Source: Uranotaenia lowii (lineage: Eukaryota > Arthropoda > Insecta > Diptera > Culicidae). From it: DNA of 64,000 nucleotides. Positions 23,118-33,875 of this stretch are shown in pieces. The DNA lies in contig NC_073693.1 of NCBI RefSeq assembly GCF_029784155.1, positions 164,096,031 to 164,160,030 on the forward strand, in the 5' to 3' direction. Position 1 is the stretch's first letter, and every line of letters starts with the position of its first letter. The notes beneath the pieces are model-generated. The model had not been told where the DNA came from. It saw nothing but the letters and a program-made list of their open reading frames with translations, and did no database searches. Made by a program: the position numbers and the translations under genes.

Positions 23118-25740
23118 CTGCGTGTTTATTTATTTATTCGATAACATATCAACGGATCACATGTTGATCCCAATGATGAAATGAATATAAAACAAAGTAG
23201 TTTAAATTATATATCAATAAACAGGATTACGCACTACGCTGTTCTCGATGCTGTCAAAATTCGTCTTTTAAATAAATCCCTCGATGTATCAAAATCAAAA
23301 TGTTCGGAATAACGATTGAAGGTCCTGATAACGCCAATCAGTGCACTATTAGCCCCATAGTTGTTTTGACGAAGGGGAATGTAGAGCTGTAAATTCCGGT
23401 CTCGAAGTCCTCGAGGACGAACACTGAGGTTAATCGATTCCAAAAGCGAAGGACAGTCAATTCTCGACGCCAAAATATCGGAGACAAATAATGCTCGAGT
23501 GGCTCCTCGGCAGGCTTGTAGCGTGTCCAGGCAAATAAGGCTGCAGCGATTCTCGTAGCTTGGAAGGTGGAACGGGTCAGACCAGTTCAAATGGCGTAGA
23601 GCATACCGCATAAAACGTCGTTGTACAGCCTCGATCCTATCAGCGCCATTCTGGTAGAAAGGGCTCCAAACAGCCGATGCATACTCCAGAATGGAGGGAA
23701 CAAGGCTGCAGTAGAGGCTTTTTAAACAGTATACGTCTTTAAAATCCTTCGTTACACGGAATATAAAGCCCAAGCATCGAGAAGCTTTATCAACTATATA
23801 GTTGGTATGTGTCTTGAAGTCCAATTTTGGATCAAGAATCACCCCTAAATCCTTGATGTGGTTCACGCGAGCGATTGGATGGTCCAAAAGAAAATAATCT
23901 GCAGATATAGGGTGCCGTTTGCGCGAAAAAGTTATGACGGAACATTTACTGCGATTCAACGTCAGGCAGTTGTCCTTGCACCAGGTAGCAAACAGGTGGA
24001 ATTGCCTTTGCAGTGAAGCAGTGTCCTCTAGGGTTTTAATTGCATTGAACAATTTTAGATCGTCGGCGTAGGCGAGTTTTGGTCCGTCAAGCATAAGAAG
24101 AGCATCATTAAAATAAATTAGAAAGACGATCGGCCCAAGATGGCTTCCTTGTGGCACCCCTGATGTGGCAGGGAACTGTCTGGAATACGAATCCGCCGAT
24201 CTAACGGTGAGTTTCCTTCCGCACAGGTAACTGCGAAACCAGTCCAACAAGGAACCGCAGATGCCTAGACGTCCGAGTTTGGCAATAGCTATTTCATGAT
24301 TTACCTTATCAAAGGCAGCGGACAAATCCGTATAAATTACGTCAGTTTGGATACCCGCTGTAAATCTGTCTTGCACGAAAGATGTAAAAGTCAATAAGTT
24401 TGTACTCGTTGAGCGCTTGGGCATAAAACCATGTTGATCGTTTGAAATGTGTTGCTTACAAAAAGAGAAGATAGGATCCAATAGAACCAGTTCGAATAAT
24501 TTCGCAATAGCACATAAGGCGGAAATTCCTCTGTAGTTATTCACGTCCCTTCTGTCCCCTTTTTTGTGCACAGGGTACATGTAAGCGTCCTTCCACAACG
24601 AAGGATAGATAGCTTTATCGAGCGATGCTTGGAATATTCGTTTAATAGGAAACAATAAATGAGGCATGCAGCGTTTCAAAAATGTGGCAGATATTCCGTC
24701 CGGGCCCGAGGAAAGGGAGTTTTTCATTTTAGCGGTCGCCTTTAAGATATTCCCTTCTTCTATGGTAATGTTGTTTAGAGAGAAGTTCAGGGAAGGGACA
24801 TTTCTTACCGCGTTAACTATTTGATCGGCAGAGATTGGTTCATCAGCGAAAACACCAGAAAATTTTTTAGCGAGCAGATTACAAATATCAAGGTCCGAAC
24901 AAGCCGTTTCGCCATCCAGGAACATAGAGGTTGGTAGTCCAGACTCACTCCGCTGATCCTTGACATGTTTCCAGAACGATTTTGGACGTTTCTTGAAGTT
25001 ACGTTGCAGTCGCGTCAAATAGTTCCTATAGCATCGGCTGCTAGCTTTTTTATACGCAGAATTAAGTTTACGGTAATGATCTTTAGCGCCTTGTGATTTG
25101 TGCCTATGATAATTGCGAAAGGCTTTGCATTTTAAAGTTTTCATCTGGCGTAATTCTTTGGTGATACAGGACGCTCTTGAATTTTCATTCACCAAACGTT
25201 TCGGAACATGGCGATCAATAATATAATTGATGACATGTGAAAAAGTTTCAGCCGCAGCATTGGGATCAGAGAGTGCAAGCTCGGATTCCCAGTCTATAGA
25301 GTCTAACCCAACAGAGATAGCTTGAAAGTCTGCTTTATTATAGTCGAGAAAGAATCCAGCTGGTTTCTCAGAAGAAAGATCCAAGCCGGAAACTTCAATC
25401 GAGATGAGCAAAGCTGGATGATGACGAACCAATTTGACCAAAGGCACGGGAGCTAATTCAATTGTCGGCATTCTAATTCCTTCATTCACGAAACATAGAT
25501 CAAGCATACGTCCGTTTTCATTCTCGACGCTATTGATCTGATGAAGTGTGGCTGTGCTTATGGAGTCAAAAATAATTCCAGAAAGTACTGAGAATGAGGA
25601 ACGAGCTGGGTCAGGATATAAAAACCCGATACAATTTTGTTGCATTCGCTTGAATGCCTTAGTGGCAAACTTGATTGCAGCAGGAAGAAAAAATAAAATT
25701 TTTGTTCCTGTGATGAGTTGGTTCGCTTGGTGATTAGAGG
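23118..25740 (-). mobile_element. LINE (CR1/Jockey group), minus strand, nearly complete polymerase ORF
   Basis: The 3' end on the minus strand is marked by an (AAAT)n-type tail (plus strand gtttatttatttattc at 23123-23138) and by a 3' UTR block 'gatcaa(c/t)atgtgatc(c/t)gttgat' shared with the LINE at 14.2-15.5 kb. The 5' limit is unclear. The frame stays open some 100 bp upstream of the first Met, so 25740 is an estimate. No target duplication could be identified. Confidence 0.85.
23234..25645 (-). CDS. LINE endonuclease/reverse transcriptase, 803 aa, intact frame
   Basis: Uninterrupted 803-codon frame. Residues 40-90 (GRMLDLCFVNEG, RHHPALLISIEV) look like the C-terminal end of an AP endonuclease domain. 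A basic linker follows (CYRNYLTRLQRNFKKRPKSF). RT runs from about 300: SSGPDGISATFLKRC, NNYRGISALCAIAKLFE, motif A TDLSAAFDKVNH (439-450), motif B GVPQGSHLGP (496-505) and YADD (526-529). The C-terminal region has EYASAVWSPFYQ and RRFMRYALRHL. Family members are about 900-1000 aa, so roughly the first 150-200 residues of the endonuclease are missing or frame-shifted. This is retrotransposon coding sequence, not a host gene, and lies antisense to nothing (same strand as Fhos, within its intron). Confidence 0.9.
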   Translation of the reverse strand: MQQNCIGFLYPDPARSSFSVLSGIIFDSISTATLHQINSVENENGRMLDLCFVNEGIRMPTIELAPVPLVKLVRHHPALLISIEVSGLDLSSEKPAGFFLDYNKADFQAISVGLDSIDWESELALSDPNAAAETFSHVINYIIDRHVPKRLVNENSRASCITKELRQMKTLKCKAFRNYHRHKSQGAKDHYRKLNSAYKKASSRCYRNYLTRLQRNFKKRPKSFWKHVKDQRSESGLPTSMFLDGETACSDLDICNLLAKKFSGVFADEPISADQIVNAVRNVPSLNFSLNNITIEEGNILKATAKMKNSLSSGPDGISATFLKRCMPHLLFPIKRIFQASLDKAIYPSLWKDAYMYPVHKKGDRRDVNNYRGISALCAIAKLFELVLLDPIFSFCKQHISNDQHGFMPKRSTSTNLLTFTSFVQDRFTAGIQTDVIYTDLSAAFDKVNHEIAIAKLGRLGICGSLLDWFRSYLCGRKLTVRSADSYSRQFPATSGVPQGSHLGPIVFLIYFNDALLMLDGPKLAYADDLKLFNAIKTLEDTASLQRQFHLFATWCKDNCLTLNRSKCSVITFSRKRHPISADYFLLDHPIARVNHIKDLGVILDPKLDFKTHTNYIVDKASRCLGFIFRVTKDFKDVYCLKSLYCSLVPSILEYASAVWSPFYQNGADRIEAVQRRFMRYALRHLNWSDPFHLPSYENRCSLICLDTLQACRGATRALFVSDILASRIDCPSLLESINLSVRPRGLRDRNLQLYIPLRQNNYGANSALIGVIRTFNRYSEHFDFDTSRDLFKRRILTASRTA

Positions 25741-26175
25741 AAATGAGCGAATTTCGGATCCTTGCAGTTCGAAGTCAATTATTTCGAAACCAAGTTTATG
25801 GCGTTTAGTTAGGTCTGGTCGAATCCCGATCTCATATAATTGATCTATAGCAAGCATCTAGGGCTGTAAGACACTTGAAACATGTGATAAGCAGCAAAAG
25901 TGCAAGATTAACCTTTTGCAAATGCGCTAACAAATCAAATGGTTTTCCACGGAGTAAGTTGTTCCCTAAATAGATGCACTTTGTTTGATAGGTGTACCTT
26001 TTCACTCATACCAGTGTTTAAATTTCATCAAAACTGATTTTTTTCCTGGAAAAACAATAAAATTGAATGTGCCCATCTTACCTCGTGTGGCCATAAAGCC
26101 CATATTTCCCCTACTCAATTTATAAAAAATAACTATTCATGCTTACCAAATGCAACATGTGTCTCGATTTTTATA
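25741..26175. other. No gene seen; short AT-rich spacer
   Basis: This lies between the LINE and the TIR/satellite element. A phrase near 26070-26110 ('cttacctcgtgtggccataaagcccatatttcccct') resembles the end of a MITE but has no partner. Nothing else is recognisable. Confidence 0.4.
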
Positions 26176-26218
26176 CACTGAGGTTTTTTTTACGCGGTAT
26201 TTCGTCCCGCGTAAAAAA

Positions 26219-26445
26219 ACCGCGTAAAAAAAACCGCGTTAATTCGAAAATCCACGTAAAAAAAACCGTGTTAATTCGAAAATCCGCGTGAAAAAAACCG
26301 CGCTAATTCGAAAATCCTTGTAAAAAAACCTCGTTAATTCGATAATCCACGTAAAAAAACCCCGAAATTCGAAAATCCACGTAAAAAAATCCATTTTAAT
26401 AAAAAAATTCGCGCAAAAAAGCACGTTACTAAAAAAACGCGTAAG
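26219..26445. repeat. ~31-bp subterminal tandem repeat of the TIR element
   Basis: Successive degenerate copies of a unit combining 'ttaattcgaaaatcc' with '(g/a)cgtaaaaaaaccg(c/t)g'. Similar copies in the same orientation lie at 27256-27360 at the other end of the element. The unit contains the TIR sequence itself, so it looks like repeated slippage or duplication of the element tip. Confidence 0.75.
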
Positions 26446-26569
26446 AACCATGATTATTTAAAAATTTGCGTACAATGATAGTTTATTTTTAAGATAAATA
26501 ACAAAATCAATTAGATTAATAGAATAGTAGAATATAGTGAGGCTTATTTGACAGTGTGGAATTCAGATC

Positions 26570-27180
26570 GTCTCATGTCTCATGTCTCAGGTCTCATGTT
26601 CCATGTCTCAGGTCTCATGTCTCATGTCTCAGGTCTCAGGTCTCAGGTCTCAGGTCTCATGTCTCATGTCTCAGGTCTCATGTCTCAGGTCTCAGGTCTC
26701 ATGTCTCAGGTCTCAGGTCTCATGTCTCATGTCTCAGGTTTCAGGTCTCAGGTCTCATGCCTCATGTCTCATGTCTCAGGTCTCATGTCTCATGTCTCAT
26801 GTCTCATGTCTCAGGTCTCATGTCTCATGTCTCATGTCTCATGTCTCAGGTCTTATGTCTCATGTCTTAGGTCTCATGTCTCATGTCTCAGGTCTCATGT
26901 CTCAGGTCTTATGTCTTAGGTCTTATGTCTCATGTCTCATGTCTCAGGTCTCATGTCTCATGTCTCATGTCTCATGTCTCATGTCTCATGTCTCATGTCT
27001 CATATCTCATGTCTCATGTCTCATGTCTCATGTCTCAGGTCTCAAGTTCCAGGTCTCATGTCTCATGTCTCAGATCTCGAGTCTCATATTTCAGGTTTCA
27101 AATCTCAGGTCTCATGTCTCAGGTCTCAGGTCTCAAGTCTCAGGTCTCAGATCTCATGTATCACGTTCTTAGTCTCAGAG
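26570..27180. repeat. 7-bp satellite GTCTCA(T/G), about 87 copies
   Basis: Head-to-tail heptamers, mostly GTCTCAT and GTCTCAG, in an irregular mixture of the two types, with occasional variants (GTCTTAT, GTCTCAA, ATCTCAT, GTTCCAG) that increase toward the right end (after about 27030). Seven is not a multiple of three, yet long open frames exist because the unit lacks stop codons in every frame. It is contained wholly inside the TIR element 26176-27370. Confidence 0.95.
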
Positions 27181-27467
27181 CTAAGATTTTCCCAACTACA
27201 AAAAGATTCTAAGTGTTTTCCTTTGAAAAAGTCTTAGAATATTTTCTCTGAAAAACCGCGTTAATTCGAAAATCCGCGTAAAAAAAAAGCGTTAATTCGA
27301 AAATCCGCGTAAAAAAAGCCGCGTAAAAAAATACCGTGTTAAAAAAACCGCGTAAAAAAAAACCTCAGTGTATATGAATTAAACTGACACCATGAAAATG
27401 GTTTGCAATCATTTTTCTGCCCCTTTTCAATAATTATTCATATTCCCTAAAATTTGGCAATGCTTAC

Positions 27468-27876
27468 CTCATGATATTATTCCACGGCACCACACCGAGG
27501 GCAGTGTCCACGAATCGAATCGCGCTCACCATCAGGTAGCAGTTCCCCTCGCAGTATTCCACGAACACCAGCAGCAGTTTGAGGGCCGTCTTGACCACCA
27601 ACCGATACTTGGATGCAATCAGCGAGTAGAGCCACTGAATGGTCGGCGAATGTTTCATGACTCCATTCATGCCGTCGACGTATAGCATGACCTGGCCCAA
27701 CGCCCTCAGAATGTAGTTCTGGTAGTTCTGATCTGCTTCATTTCCAATCTGAACCAGGCAATTGAGTCCTCCGAGGGCCACAAAACCGTGCACCAGATCC
27801 TTGTCCTCCTGAAAGATTTGTTTCAGCGAGAACAATGCCCGTCTCAACTCTCGGCCTTCCGAGGAAAGAAGTTTTT
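27468..27876 (-). CDS. Fhos: Fhos formin exon: GBD/FH3 (armadillo) domain
   Basis: 409-bp internal exon. The acceptor is 'cttttcttcctttccag' ending at 27877 and the donor is ATGAG|GTAAGC with exon end at 27468. It enters with two bases and leaves with two, in phase with the exon at 12209. The peptide contains [80 protein letters not shown] and [14 protein letters not shown]. From known FHOD1/FHOD3 and Drosophila Fhos this is the diagnostic FH3 region that binds Rho-family GTPases and the C-terminal autoinhibitory tail. The preceding exon(s) for the N-terminal ubiquitin-like GBD part are not identifiable in the remaining 36 kb. Confidence 0.95.
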
Positions 27877-29794
27877 CTGGAAAGGAAGAAAAGAAAAGTT
27901 CAGTCGTTATTGCATCGAGGATTAAACACGGGAAATTTGTGTAGAAACAAAGCATAACAAAACCCCCACAGTTTACGGAAGATAATCACTCAGCCGAACC
28001 TATTCTTTCTGGGTGCTGTTTTCCGCAGCAATAACAATAGAATAGAAAGCGATTCCGGCTTCGCGAAACAATTTTCTTATGCAAAATCTCATAAAACCAT
28101 CCGCTGATAGGGCGGAAATACTGAAAAGAAGAAAAGAAAACGAAAAGGAAAAGAAGATGCTGCTCCAAGACAAACAATTGCTTCCGCCACAGGGGAGAAA
28201 ACAAAGATAAAATTTCGCCGAGTGGATTTTGCGGGACAGGAAAAACTTTTTCCGGCCATTACCTTCCTGAATATCCGGGGCTGTGCTGTGGGTTTGAGGG
28301 AAATAGAACTTTGAGCCGCTCAGCTCAGCTCACGATTGTCCGTCGATTTGCTTTTCCAGGTTCGAGGGAAATAAAAATTTGATAATTTCGCAACAAAAGC
28401 ACGCTTATCTAACTTGATTTAGGAGCGTTTGTGTTTGTGTTTTTTATGAGTTTGATGCGAGATCGGTGGTCATCGTGAGTAAAATGACTAGATATTAGAA
28501 GGATCAATTTTTCTTCCTGCTATAATTTGTGAGCAGTTAAGAAGTAAAGTTCATACCATCCATATCAAAGCCTTAGATTCTTCATTTCAAAAGATTCTCA
28601 ACGAATTCTCATGAAAAGAGACAAATATCCTGACATAAAAATTTTCAACGTTTTTCATGAAAATTATGAATACCGGAACTTCTCTAAACTTGTTTTAAAA
28701 TTGAAACCCAAATACACCTCCAGAATCCCAAGCCAGCTCTTTAAAACATAAAACCTTGATTTTGTTTTGATACAAGACAAAATAAAATTGGGAAAACTCA
28801 CCAGGAAACCGTTCAAAATGAATTTTATTCGATTTTTTTTTTCATTTCATTATACATTCATTATATCATTATACATTCATATACAAAACTTTATTGAGTT
28901 TAAAGTTTGTAAGTACGTAGTAAATAAAAATTTATGTAAGAAAATTTTCTAGATTTCTGAATAATAAATCGCTTTATTCATGTCATTCGCAGTTTTGACC
29001 CGAGCCATCTGAGTGAAGATCCATGTGACATAAATTACTCAGAAAAAGCTGATATCTTTTTATGGCCCAATAGAGTAGAATTTCAATTAAAAAATTAACC
29101 TTATTCGCATTCATTTTCAATGAAAACGATATATTAATTTTGTAGCGACTCATTAGTGATCAACCTCCTTATAAAATGTAAGGATCTGAACTTATCGCAT
29201 TAAAAACCAAAAGTGGGGTTTATTGATTTTCGAATTACGCTTTTCCTGAAATCAAGAAGAACTACTCGCAAATTTTAAACTTTATTATCGAATAATGTAT
29301 TAGAATTAACATAAATAAGAAACTCACAACTCAAAAAACTTCAATAGTAATTCGTGTTTATATGATCCTAATCGGATAATTACGTATTTTTTACCAAAAA
29401 GAAAGGTTAAGGAATGATCTGTATTGCCCCTTTTTATCCTTGTTATTAAAATTTGAAGTAATAATTTCTTTACATATCACCTGAATATTGATCCATTTTT
29501 CTTGAAACTTTCAAATCATTGAAATATTTTCCGAAAAGAGTTAAGTTGAAAACTATGGCTCAAATTCTGTTTCACGAAATCGTGATTGTTTTTTTTTGGT
29601 TGAAATAGCTGTACCAACAAACTTTACCAAAAAATGCTACTTTTTTAGGTGTAGAGTTCGTTCCAATTTTCTACGACTATTCAGTTAAAGCTCAGCTGCT
29701 ACGCTTAACAGGCCAAGCTATACTTTCCAATTAAAAATAAAATTTGACAGAAAATTTGATAATTTGAACATCTTTTTAAACTGAATTCCAAGTT
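27877..29794. other. Fhos intron or upstream sequence, no gene seen
   Basis: AT-rich sequence upstream of the FH3 exon. Open frames are short and unrecognised. I find no match to the N-terminal part of FHOD proteins and no complete repeat. It is presumably intronic because the FH3 exon cannot be the first coding exon. Confidence 0.45.
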
Positions 29795-30075
29795 AATGAG
29801 AGAATAAGAATACTTGATCCCTGGGGATACTTGATTCCTTAGCTATCTCAAAACTGGAATGTCTTACATGGATCAAATGTTCTAGAAAAATTCGCCATGT
29901 TTGAAAATCTAACAAAATGTAACTTTATGACGTTCTTTAAAACTTTTCCATTTGGGTGAATTATATTAAAAATATTTATTCCAATGAAAATCAATTGAGT
30001 ATAATATTAACTTCTTAATGCCATATTTTCAAAGCAATAGTAAATTCTAAATTTTCTTAAGAAAAAGTTTTCCAT
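29795..30075. mobile_element. Partial copy of the GGGGAGAGTGGGGATACTTG element
   Basis: Reads as the inverted counterpart of about 55000-55275: 'gatacttgatccctgggga', 'gattccttagctatctc', 'aactggaatgtc' and 'gatcaaatgttctagaaaaa' appear in the order expected for the opposite orientation. One terminus (gaatacttgatccc) is preserved and the other is missing. Confidence 0.6.
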
Positions 30076-30081
30076 GTACAG

Positions 30082-30430
30082 TACCGTTCATAATTGTAAA
30101 GAAATTGGAAGCACGCGCACTGTCACTTCGATTTTGAACTTCCTCAACTTTTTACTCTGATGATATTTTTTGATCCAATTTTCTGCGTAACATAGATCAA
30201 CTATCATACTATTATAACACAAAATTTGAGCTTTCTAAAATTTGTGCCTAAGATACAGTCACTCTACGAAAATCGGACTTTTTGGACTTTTACCATTCAA
30301 ACTGCAATATCTCAGAAACTACGCTACACTTTTTATTGAGATTTTTCGCATTAATATTTATCCAATGACTTGAATTTATCCAACAATTTCCTAATAAAAA
30401 GGGCCCAAAAAGAGCTTTTATCTAAAAATG
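30082..30430. mobile_element. Tc1-like element fragment (CAGTACCGTTCATAATTGTA), copy 1
   Basis: Starts CAGTACCGTTCATAATTGTA and continues 'agaaattggaagcacgcgca'. It is about 85-90% similar to 63419-63690 over some 270 bp and then diverges. A terminus of this type adjacent to TA is characteristic of Tc1-like elements. No transposase is visible in this fragment. It abuts mariner copy 2. Confidence 0.6.
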
Positions 30431-30469
30431 AGAAAATTGTGCCTGTAAGTATGCAATGAATCTAGGGTA

Positions 30470-31106
30470 AAGGGTGATACAGTCAAAATTTGGTCAAGGG
30501 AAAACGCGTGTAAATCGGTGAAATCGTTTATTTAAAAAATCAAATTAAATTTCTTTTTCAAGTTTAATTAGTATAAAATTCAGGAGAAATAATCAGTTAG
30601 GCTTCCGCTTTTCCAAATCCGAAATGCCGGGCCTTACTTTTAACCCCTGCCATCAGATTTTGTACAGCCACCTTGTCCACCTTCTTCGCCGCAGAAAGCC
30701 AGTTTGCCTTGAACTGCTGCTCGTCCTTAGCAGTTTTTTGGTCTTCTTTAGGTTCCGCTTGACAATAGCCCAGTATTTCTCAATTGGGCGGAGCTCTGGC
30801 GTGTTGGAAGGGTTCTTGTCCTTGGGAACCACCTGCACGTTGTTGGCGGCGTACCACTCCATGGCCTTTTTACCGTAATGGCAAGATGTCAATTCCGGCC
30901 AACCAGTCGGCTTTGACGTAGGTTTCGTCGTCCATTAGCACGCAGTCAAACTTCGTCAGCATCGTCGTGTACAGCCTCCGGGATCGCGCTCTGGCCTTCG
31001 TATTTTGTTTATCATCGCGATTTGGAGTCACTAGAAGGTGTAAGTCGATAGTCCGGCTCGTTTTTTGGCTCGATGCACGGTTGTAGACGATACACCCAGC
31101 TTATTT
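30470..31106 (-). mobile_element. Mariner (DD37E) copy 2, internally deleted and truncated
   Basis: The left terminus AAGGGTGATACAGTCAAAAT is preceded by TA (30468-30469). The sequence follows mariner copy 3 to about 30897, jumps over roughly 265 bp (from the second catalytic region to the 'gtcggctttgacgta' block), and ends abruptly near 31106 without a right terminal repeat. Transposase remnants on the minus strand read KDKNPSNTPELRPIEKYWAI, including the region of the last catalytic Glu. Confidence 0.85.
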
Positions 31107-32569
31107 GCGGCAGTTGCTATCGAAATACCGGTATATGAACTTTTCATTTACCGTGGTTGAATTAAAAGGAATTTTTGATTGCTTTGATTGAGTACAAAAA
31201 TCAACAGTATTGTTGGCAAAAGTGAATTGCAAATGATCAATAGCCAGTAAAACTTTAACAATTTTATATCAATTATGGTAAAAACTATAGAAATATTATT
31301 CAAATAAACCATAGAAATCCATAAGAAAAAATAAAACACATAAATCTTGTCTAAAACCTTCGATCATATTGAAATTTCCCTGAAAAAATAGTTTTTCATC
31401 GTTTTGTTGGTCATGAATTCGAAAATATCAGCAGTACTTCAATTCTTAAGCAAAAATGACGTTCAAATGATTTATAGAAAATTTATTCATCATCAATATG
31501 AGAAAAAAAAATTAAAACTGATTTTATGTAGCTGAAGATAGGCGGATTTCAGTGCAAATACTTTAACTTTGAACTTATTTTTTTGAAAACTGGTCGTCTT
31601 AGATATGTTTAAATTTAATCTTAATCATTAAATTTAATTTAAAAATGCCATAAACAAAAGACATCATCAAAAATTTAATTTTTGTTTTCTAAAGTGCGTA
31701 CCCATAAGCATCATAGCCTGCAAATATTGTAGGAATATTTCAGAGAATAATTTTGAGAAAAAGAAAAGGTTTTTAATATTTTGTTGGAAACCAATCAAAT
31801 GGTGTTGGACTGTTCTTATTCATGTATCACAATTTTTTATTTAACCAATTTAGTTTTCCAAGATACACACATATAAATACAAATTCATGTTACATTTGGA
31901 TAACACCAATCATAACAAGGTATTCCATATAATAATAAAATTTTAAATAAAATGTTCGTATAAAAATAAGTTTTTCAGAAAGCCCAAATCACTTATGTTT
32001 CCGGGCGTTGACATTTTTTATTATTTCAGAAAGAAAAAATTTTAGTAAAAATAAGAAATGAATTTTCCATGAAAAAAGTTACTATTCCTGGAATAATTTT
32101 ACAGATAATAATTTATAAATATGGATTGCAAATCTTCATAAAAACAAAACGTATGGGCACTTACTGACCTTAATTTTACCTGAAAATGATTCATAAAAAG
32201 GTTAAATTTCCAATTTAAAAAAAAATAGAGCTACTGTATTTTTTCTTTTAAACATCTTCCATAAACACACCGTGCAGCTGTTTTTCGAACTTTTTATCAA
32301 TGTGCAATTTCTCAGATGTTTTAACATCTCAATTCAATTTTGCACTGGATTTTGAAAATATAAACGAAAGATCTTCGCGATTACGATCGGAACCCCCTTC
32401 GATTTTTCCAAAAATCCCGAAGTTGAAAAAAAAGTTTTAAGGTATTTTATTGGAAAATTTAATAAATTCTTGTTCGAACAGTTGAAAGCGTCAAACTTTG
32501 ACAAATTTCTGATTGAAAAATCTTGATTTTCCAATTTTGTGCGATGTAAAGTTTGTTCAATTTGTTCCA
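31107..32569. other. AT-rich sequence, no gene seen
   Basis: Very AT-rich with short open frames only. No coding similarity, tandem array or terminal inverted repeat was recognised. Confidence 0.4.
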
Positions 32570-33115
32570 ATTTATTTATTGTAAATTTGGATTATTTTTT
32601 CGGCAGAAACAAATTTAAATTTCGCTGGAACAACCCCCCGAGCCGTTGAAAAGTAAAATTTTCGACCTGGGATTTGCCCGCAGTTAGCCTTGACAAAGGT
32701 TTCATCGTCCATCCGAAGACATCCGTCGAAATTTGTCAGCAACTGGTCGTATAGCTTCCGAGCACGGATTTTGGACACACTATTCTGTTTTATTGTACGA
32801 TTTGGCTGTTTGCTAGCTCGATATGCGGAGTCGATATCTTCTCACGGTACTGAGAGCAGCACCGAATTTTCATGCCAAATCACGGTCCAACATATTGGAA
32901 TTCCTCTTAATCCAATCAACGCGACGATTGGCTTGAGGCATCCGAATCGTCGTCAATGTTTCCTTGCTCCGTTTGATAACGCGCCATACGGTATTTCCGG
33001 GAAAATTTTGCTGTTTAGCTAGCCTAGATGCAGTCCACAGTGGTTTTTCCAGATAACTGTGCAGAATTATTTCCCTACTTTCGGCTCCAATGTTGATTGA
33101 TTAATTGATTTGAGA
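32570..33115 (-). pseudogene. Diverged mariner transposase fragment, second lineage
   Basis: On the minus strand the pieces read NTVWRVIKRSKETLTTIRMP (about 32925-33000), a helix-turn-helix-like stretch, then SKIRARKLYDQLLTNFDGC, LRMDDETFVKANCGQIPG and RKFY (32640-32778). The DDETFVKA block is the first catalytic Asp region of a mariner transposase. It differs from the other copies at many positions, so it represents a separate DD37E-like lineage. Stops and frameshifts separate the blocks. No TIRs were found. Confidence 0.75.
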
Positions 33116-33875
33116 AGTGTCAAAAATATATACGTGAAGCTGACAAAGTTCCCGACACATGAGCGCCAAGAATTTCCAAATCCATCCACCAGGAGCGCCA
33201 CAATATGAGCAAAGTGTGTTCCAATGCTAAATGAAGCAAGCTTTATGAAGCGCTAATGTTATAACATCGCTAAAGGCGGTATCAAAATGCAAAATGCAGA
33301 ACAATTTTATTGCGGAAGTCTTGGGTTCATGTAATTAAAATCCAGTGCAAACTTGGATTAAGGTGTTGACGAATCTAAGAAATTTCAAATTGATAAAATG
33401 CTTGCTTTGAAAATTCGTCAAGAATTCTATACTTCTTATTTTGAAATTCTAAAGATGCGAAAATGTGTTAAATTGAAATCAAGATCTGATAAGGGAGTTT
33501 TTTGTCTGGGCTTTCCGGCAGCGTCCATGAACGTTTAGATTTTAAATTCATTTCAAGAACTCAGATTAAAAATGCAGAATTATAATTGTGATTTACATTT
33601 GGAATTATTGGAGAAATAAAGCACATTCAAAATTAAGTAGATATAAAAAATTCTGAACTCAGATTCAAATAAAAAAATCGGATTGCGAGCCGAGTTGAGC
33701 ATAGCTCAACAGTTTTTAAAATCCTTTCAATAACATTCTCCAAACCTTATATTTCCAGTATGCATAATGCCGGTATAAAATTTTAATATGAAACATTCCT
33801 GATTCAGTTTTTTCAGAACCTATTATGCTATAAAATTGAAAAAAATATGTTGGTTCAAAATTTACCTTCTTTAGG
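33116..33875. other. No gene seen
   Basis: AT-rich interval between the mariner fragment and the SINE. Nothing recognisable on either strand. Confidence 0.35.

Larger units (their letters stand above)
26176..27370. mobile_element. TA-flanked TIR element (CACTGAGG...ACGCGG) enclosing a satellite
   Basis: The left end CACTGAGG-T(8)-ACGCGGT and the right end, its inverse, form a 23-24 bp terminal repeat. TA lies on each side (26174-26175 and 27371-27372), as in Tc1/mariner-class MITEs. Next to each end the TIR-related unit 'CGCGTTAATTCGAAAATC' plus 'CGCGTAAAAAAAC' is tandemly repeated, about 7 units at the left (26219-26445) and about 3 at the right (27256-27360). The centre is occupied by the GTCTCA satellite. 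No transposase is present. Confidence 0.82.
12210..27467 (-). other. Giant Fhos intron (15.3 kb), a transposon sink
   Basis: The donor at 27467 and acceptor at 12210 join exons in matching phase (2 nt + 1 nt), so this whole interval is a single intron as far as can be seen. It carries a mariner (12347-13624), a gypsy remnant interrupted by two LINEs (13690-18845), a long minus-strand LINE (about 23118-25740) and a TIR element with an internal satellite (26176-27370). The 18.85-23.1 kb part is AT-rich with poly-G tracts and no recognised gene. Confidence 0.75.

Noticed and set aside
26548..27237. Open frames rich in SQVSCLM / SHVSGLR in the heptamer array
   Set aside because: They are artefacts of a stop-free 7-bp tandem repeat inside a transposon.
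27986..29790. N-terminal exon of Fhos
   Set aside because: None of the short minus-strand frames resembles the FHOD N-terminal GBD segment or has the required phase-1 donor with coding similarity.
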